Source: Stereum hirsutum FP-91666 SS1
Taxonomy: Eukaryota > Basidiomycota > Agaricomycetes > Russulales > Stereaceae
Direction: 5' to 3'
Assembly: GCF_000264905.1 (NCBI RefSeq)
Contig: NW_006763132.1
Location: 1,548,514-1,612,513 of the forward strand
DNA length: 64,000 bases
Under the pieces are notes generated by a model. That model had not been told where the DNA came from and searched no databases. It was given only the letters and a program-made list of their open reading frames with translations. This document shows positions 60,196 to 64,000 of this stretch, piece by piece (within the stretch, counting starts at the first letter, position 1; every line of letters starts with the position of its first letter). The translations under genes were made by a program, and so were the position numbers.

Positions 60196-61560
60196 ATGGC
60201 AGCTACGTCCACCCCACTGTCCTGCAAACCCGAGGTTCGTCCACTGCCCACATATTACCGCGAAACAGCTCTGTTAACATTTCAACTCTGGACGATAGGA
60301 CGATGGTTACAGTGTCCCCATGACCGTGCCGTATCGGATGCCAGACCTTTTCACTGCTTGGCCCTGGAAGACTACAAGGAACCCACTCTATCTCGAAGCA
60401 AAAGCCGATTCAGACGGATGGCTCGCAACCTTTGGAGACTTCTTCCAAAAGTATAAAGATTGTATCCTCGACTGTGACGGAAGTAAGGAGATCATTTATC
60501 CCTGCGTACTTACACCCGTAGCTGAATTGTTATCATGCCAAGCTCTGTTCTGCGCCTACGGGCTTCCATCGACTGACAAAGGTGAACATTAACAGCAGTG
60601 GTCAAACGGCCTCGGTACTCACACTCTCCGTGATTATCAGAACGACTACGATGCGCAGGGGATGTCAATACTCTCCTCTTCGTCGTCGACGATATTTTGG
60701 ACTATGAGGACGACGCCACCGTGAAGGAACGCATGAGGATCCTCATGGACGCCATGGAAAACCCATTTAAACCTCGACCTGACGGCGAATGGATTGTAGG
60801 AGAGATGACGCGCCAGTCAGTGTTTCAAGCTTCCTTCGTACGGTTGTCTAGCACTGACTCACCAGAAATATCGCACTAGGTTTTGGGAGCGCACCATCAA
60901 GGTTTCCAATACGCTTTCACAAGAACGCTTTATGGAGGGCGTCCGCGATTGTATGGCGGGTATGGTCAGAGAGTCACTTGCCCGAAAGGCGTCGCGTCAA
61001 CACGACAGTATCCATGGCTTTCTGAAGACCCGCAGAGACAGTGCGGGATGCAACCTTGTCTTTGCGCTCTCGGAGCTTGAAGTCGCTGTCCCAGCCGAAG
61101 CTATGAAGCACTCCCAGATCCGAGAGCTCATCGCCATAATTCAAGACATTAGTTGTATAGCCAACGTGAGTTGAACCAACACCTCGTTTTCGTCTCACAT
61201 CGCTGACAGTTCAGGCAGGACACATTTTCCTATCGTCGTGAGCAATCGCGCGGGCGTACCGAGGACAACATCATCACTGTTGTCATGAACAATCTCGGAA
61301 CCGACATCCCAGGTGCAATCGACTGGGTCGAGAACCACCACAAAGAGCTGATGAAGGAATTCATCGAGAAGCACGACAAGGTACCGAAATGGGGTGAGCC
61401 TACCGATTCGAAGGTCAAGAATTACATCGAAAGCTTGGCCGGATGGGTCTGGGCGAATGCGAGGTGGAGCTTCGAATGCAGGCGCTACATGGGAGACGAG
61501 GGCATGGAAATCATGGAGAAGTCTCGCTGGGTGCGGGCTATACCCAAGGAACGGATCTGA
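60196..61560 (+). CDS. class I terpene synthase (basidiomycete trichodiene-synthase-like fold)
   Basis: The enzyme ionises a linear prenyl diphosphate and cyclises it. Spliced landmarks: YRMPDLFTAWPWKTTRNPLY (N-terminal helix), KADSDGWLATFGDFF, AGDVNTLLFVVDDILDYEDD (Asp-rich metal motif, DDILD, around 60680-60715), FKPRPDGEWIVGEMTRQFWE, HDSIHGFLKTRRDSAG (effector Arg region), and IIQDISCIANDTFSYRRE (second metal motif NDxxSxxxE; split by the intron near 61165-61215). The C-terminus ends in IEKHDKVPKWGEP and WVWANARWSFECRRYMGDEG. These are the hallmarks of mushroom sesquiterpene synthases. The start at 60196 uses a first exon of 13 codons and an intron 60235-60298; 60320 is an alternative. The exon 2 end before the metal motif also has two readings. 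With GGPPS next door the natural substrate may be C20. Confidence 0.9.
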
Positions 61561-62281
61561 CAGGAATTCTACGCAATGAGATTCACGGATTAGATGGTAT
61601 ATAACCGACTAGACAAAATATAAAGGCTAAAGCACATACAATTCAGCCAACGTTTTATTACGCATTTACGGAGCGTCGGATACACTTGAGAATGACGCCG
61701 ATACTGTCGTTGGACCAGTACTTGTTGCAAATGTACCCAGTTGTGCAAGATCGTGGTCGTCATCCCCTCATCGGGCGCCCTCAAACCTTTTTATGGGAGT
61801 GGAATCCATATCCAACGTGATATGCAAAGTGTTAAGACAGGAGCGATGTGCGAGGCATTAAAAATCGAGAACCGTCAGAGAAGGACCGAGCGCTTCCCGC
61901 CAGGTTGGCGCATAAAGTAGGCGTACGTAGGCCCGCAGTGGTCCAGGACACGGAGTTATATGATCAAAAACGTCGTCTTCAACAACGAAGAGGGATGGCA
62001 TTAACGGAGGCCTTCATACAAATAATGAGGTAACCCGTAACAGTGCGTCTAAATAATCGTCATCGAGGCCAATAGCCACTCAACACTGAATCGGAGTGAA
62101 CCACATACAACATTACAGGGGCAGGCATGCGAAGCGAGCAGTAGGCAACGAGCAAATCTGCCTTGAGGATCTAGTCCACGGAGCAGGCATGGTGCAGAGG
62201 GGAACGAGCAGACAGTAGGCGGAGAAGCCTCATAAAACCGAAGAGGAAAGGTAGAAGCAGTCCGAAGTCGTCCTGACGCGC
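61561..62281. other. intergenic, terpene synthase / DBP2 (convergent)
   Basis: I see no gene here. Confidence 0.4.
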
Positions 62282-64000
62282 TCACCAACGATCGCGTCCT
62301 CCTCCGTAGCCGCCTCCACCTCCACCTCCACCTCCGCCCCCATAACCTCCGCCTCCTCCGCCACTGTATCCGCGTCCTCCGCCTCCACCGTAGCCGCCAC
62401 CGCCACCGCGTCCACCGCCGCGTCCACCACCGCCATAACGGCTTCGTCCGCCACCGCCACCAAACGCACCCATCTCCTCGAGCTGGGGAGGGACCTCGGC
62501 CTTCGCTTCCTTAAGAATAGCCAAGAGATCGCGCGCCGACTTTGCGTTGTCCGTAGTAAAGTAGGTGAAGGAAGTGCCCTTCAAGCCGGCACGCTAGATG
62601 AACAGGATAGTGAGTTGAGAGACCGATAGAGATGAAAGAATATGACAGACCCCTGTACGACCGATACGATGGATGTAATCTTCGCAGTTGTTGGGGAAGT
62701 CGTAGTTCTAAGATGATAAATGAGCCTCGTGTTTCTGTGAGGATGGTTGCGAAGCACTTACGATGACGTAGCCAACATCCTTGACATCTGCGCGTAGACC
62801 CACGGTACAGCAGATATCAAGGAAGAGAAGGGAGCGGATGACATGCGAATAACACGAGAGATTTCGTCAATAACGACAATACCGAGCGCGACACAAGCGC
62901 CACCGACAATGTTCACGATGGAAGCCCAAGTACGAAAACAAACGATACAAGCAGGCATCCGACGTCCATAGTAACGTCCGTCCCAGGGTCACACCTTCAG
63001 CCTACCTGCGAGAGGACAGACCGAAGGCAACATCCAAGCTAGAGATCAGGCAAGATGAAGACGTCTTGAGCGCGCATGAAAACGGTTGAGGGGTACACGT
63101 ATGGCCGGAACACGGTGAAATGTCCAGGTGCTGGTCAGTCCATAACCGCCGACGATAACATCCCCTATAGCGTTCCATCCTTAAGGGGGAGGAGGCCATA
63201 TACTAGGGGATCCAGCGGGCCATGGAAATCATAGCATACCTCGTTTGTGTGTTCGAATGCGCGCGTAGTCCTTGCTTTACCTGACCTTGCTCCTGGAGGC
63301 GACAGCAACCCTAAGACCTGGTAGATGAAAGAAAACGTGCGTGAAGAGAAACCACGAGTCCTTCCCACATACAGAGTATAGAGCACTCGATGCGGTCCAT
63401 CATACCAGCGCCAGCAGGCTTTCCGTTCACGAAGAACGGAAAGGAGTTTCGTTTGCGACGTGTAGGCTTCTCGACATCTAGTCGGAGCGCTTGCCACCTT
63501 TCAAAGAAAAACATACCGAGACCACGAGACGCGACATCTGTCGCAATCAGAATGGGAGAGCGTCCAGCCTTGAATTCACCGAGGACCCAGTCACGTTCGC
63601 GCCTGGAGGAGATGTCAGGATAGAAAGAGAGATAGAAATAGAAGACTGAACACGTACTGTTCCTTGTCACCGTGAATGGCGAGAGCCGGCCAGCCGTCTT
63701 GGCGGAGGTACTTGGTGATATCGTCCGCGACACGCTTCGTGCCCACGAAGATGAGGACCTTTGCATTCTCGGCACTGATCTGGTCGAGGTGCTTGATCAG
63801 TTTGCCTCTCTTCTCAAAATCGCTGCAAATTTCGACGATCTGCTTGATGTTGTGGTTCGCGGTAAGTTCCATGGAACCGATGTTGCACTGAATCATATCC
63901 TTCAAGAAATCCTGCAAATAGGTCAAGATCAGCGTGATTCACTGAAGTAGGGATGAAGAGGACATACAGCAGCGAGCTTTTGGACGTCCTTCGGCCAAGT
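62282..64000 (-). CDS. DBP2: DEAD-box RNA helicase Dbp2/p68, 3' part (5' end beyond the window)
   Basis: This ATP-dependent RNA helicase of the Dbp2/DDX5 group acts in mRNA and rRNA maturation and decay. The window holds the C-terminal RecA domain only: [16 protein letters not shown] sequence after motif III at the edge ([10 protein letters not shown]), [15 protein letters not shown] (IV), [11 protein letters not shown] (V), HRIGRTG (VI), then [20 protein letters not shown] and an RGG-like Gly-rich tail ([16 protein letters not shown], ends GGGRDRW). A 729-nt intron (62788-63516) lies exactly at [11 protein letters not shown]; the other introns here are about 50-70 nt. The DEAD motif and N-terminus lie outside the window. 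Confidence 0.93.
62788..63516 (-). other. long intron within DBP2 at the conserved motif V position
   Basis: The donor is GTATGT (63516 downward) and the acceptor is GCGCAG (to 62788), splitting the Asp codon of SRGLD. Retention would add a tail of about 68 residues ending in [10 protein letters not shown] before a stop. DBP2 of budding and fission yeast has an unusually long conserved intron that autoregulates the gene, and p68 has one too. That this intron acts the same way here is inference. Confidence 0.8.

Noticed and set aside
62300..62480. CCACCTCC-rich repeat at the end of DBP2
   Set aside because: It simply encodes the Gly-rich tail of the helicase on the minus strand.

Overview
The window is nuclear DNA of a filamentous basidiomycete, most likely an Agaricomycete. 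The genes are dense and lie on both strands. Most are split by GT-AG introns of about 45-85 nt, so conserved proteins only appear after splicing by eye. Several families point to this group: a trichodiene-synthase-type terpene cyclase of the mushroom form, a WOPR (Gti1/Pac2) regulator, a mushroom-type BTB protein, an extracellular M28 leucine aminopeptidase pair and a fused biotin enzyme. I found no rRNA, tRNA, CRISPR array or intact transposon.

Layout. 0.4-6.7 kb: an MDR oxidoreductase, a fused dethiobiotin synthetase/DAPA aminotransferase, Sec61 beta (minus strand) and Sde2. 7.3-12.7 kb: two tandem secreted M28 aminopeptidases. 13.1-20.1 kb: homoaconitase (lysine synthesis) and the Srs2 helicase. 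20.5-29.1 kb: a bZIP factor, an Hsp20-like protein, a disordered protein with an internal duplication, a zinc-finger protein and a BTB protein. 29.4-36.7 kb: methionyl-tRNA synthetase, a short-chain dehydrogenase and an SH3 protein. 37.3-42.7 kb: an MFS transporter and a WOPR regulator. 42.7-47.6 kb: no gene I can complete, only scattered membrane-protein-like segments on the minus strand. 47.6-54.7 kb: a MARVEL-like membrane protein, a large disordered protein with polyproline and a WH2-like motif, and a CoA-type Nudix hydrolase. 56.3-61.6 kb: a rhamnogalacturonan acetylesterase, then geranylgeranyl diphosphate synthase next to a class I terpene synthase. 62.3-64.0 kb: the 3' part of the Dbp2/p68 RNA helicase, which runs off the end.

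Most of the window is ordinary housekeeping sequence. The places most worth a second look are the prenyl-synthase/terpene-cyclase pair (a possible minimal terpenoid cluster), the 729-nt intron in DBP2 (all other introns here are about ten times shorter), a WHEP-like tail on a fungal MetRS, an AUG-only first exon in Sec61 beta, and two GC-AG introns. Exon boundaries were inferred by hand from reading frame and family conservation. Where a 5' or 3' end is uncertain, the entry says so.
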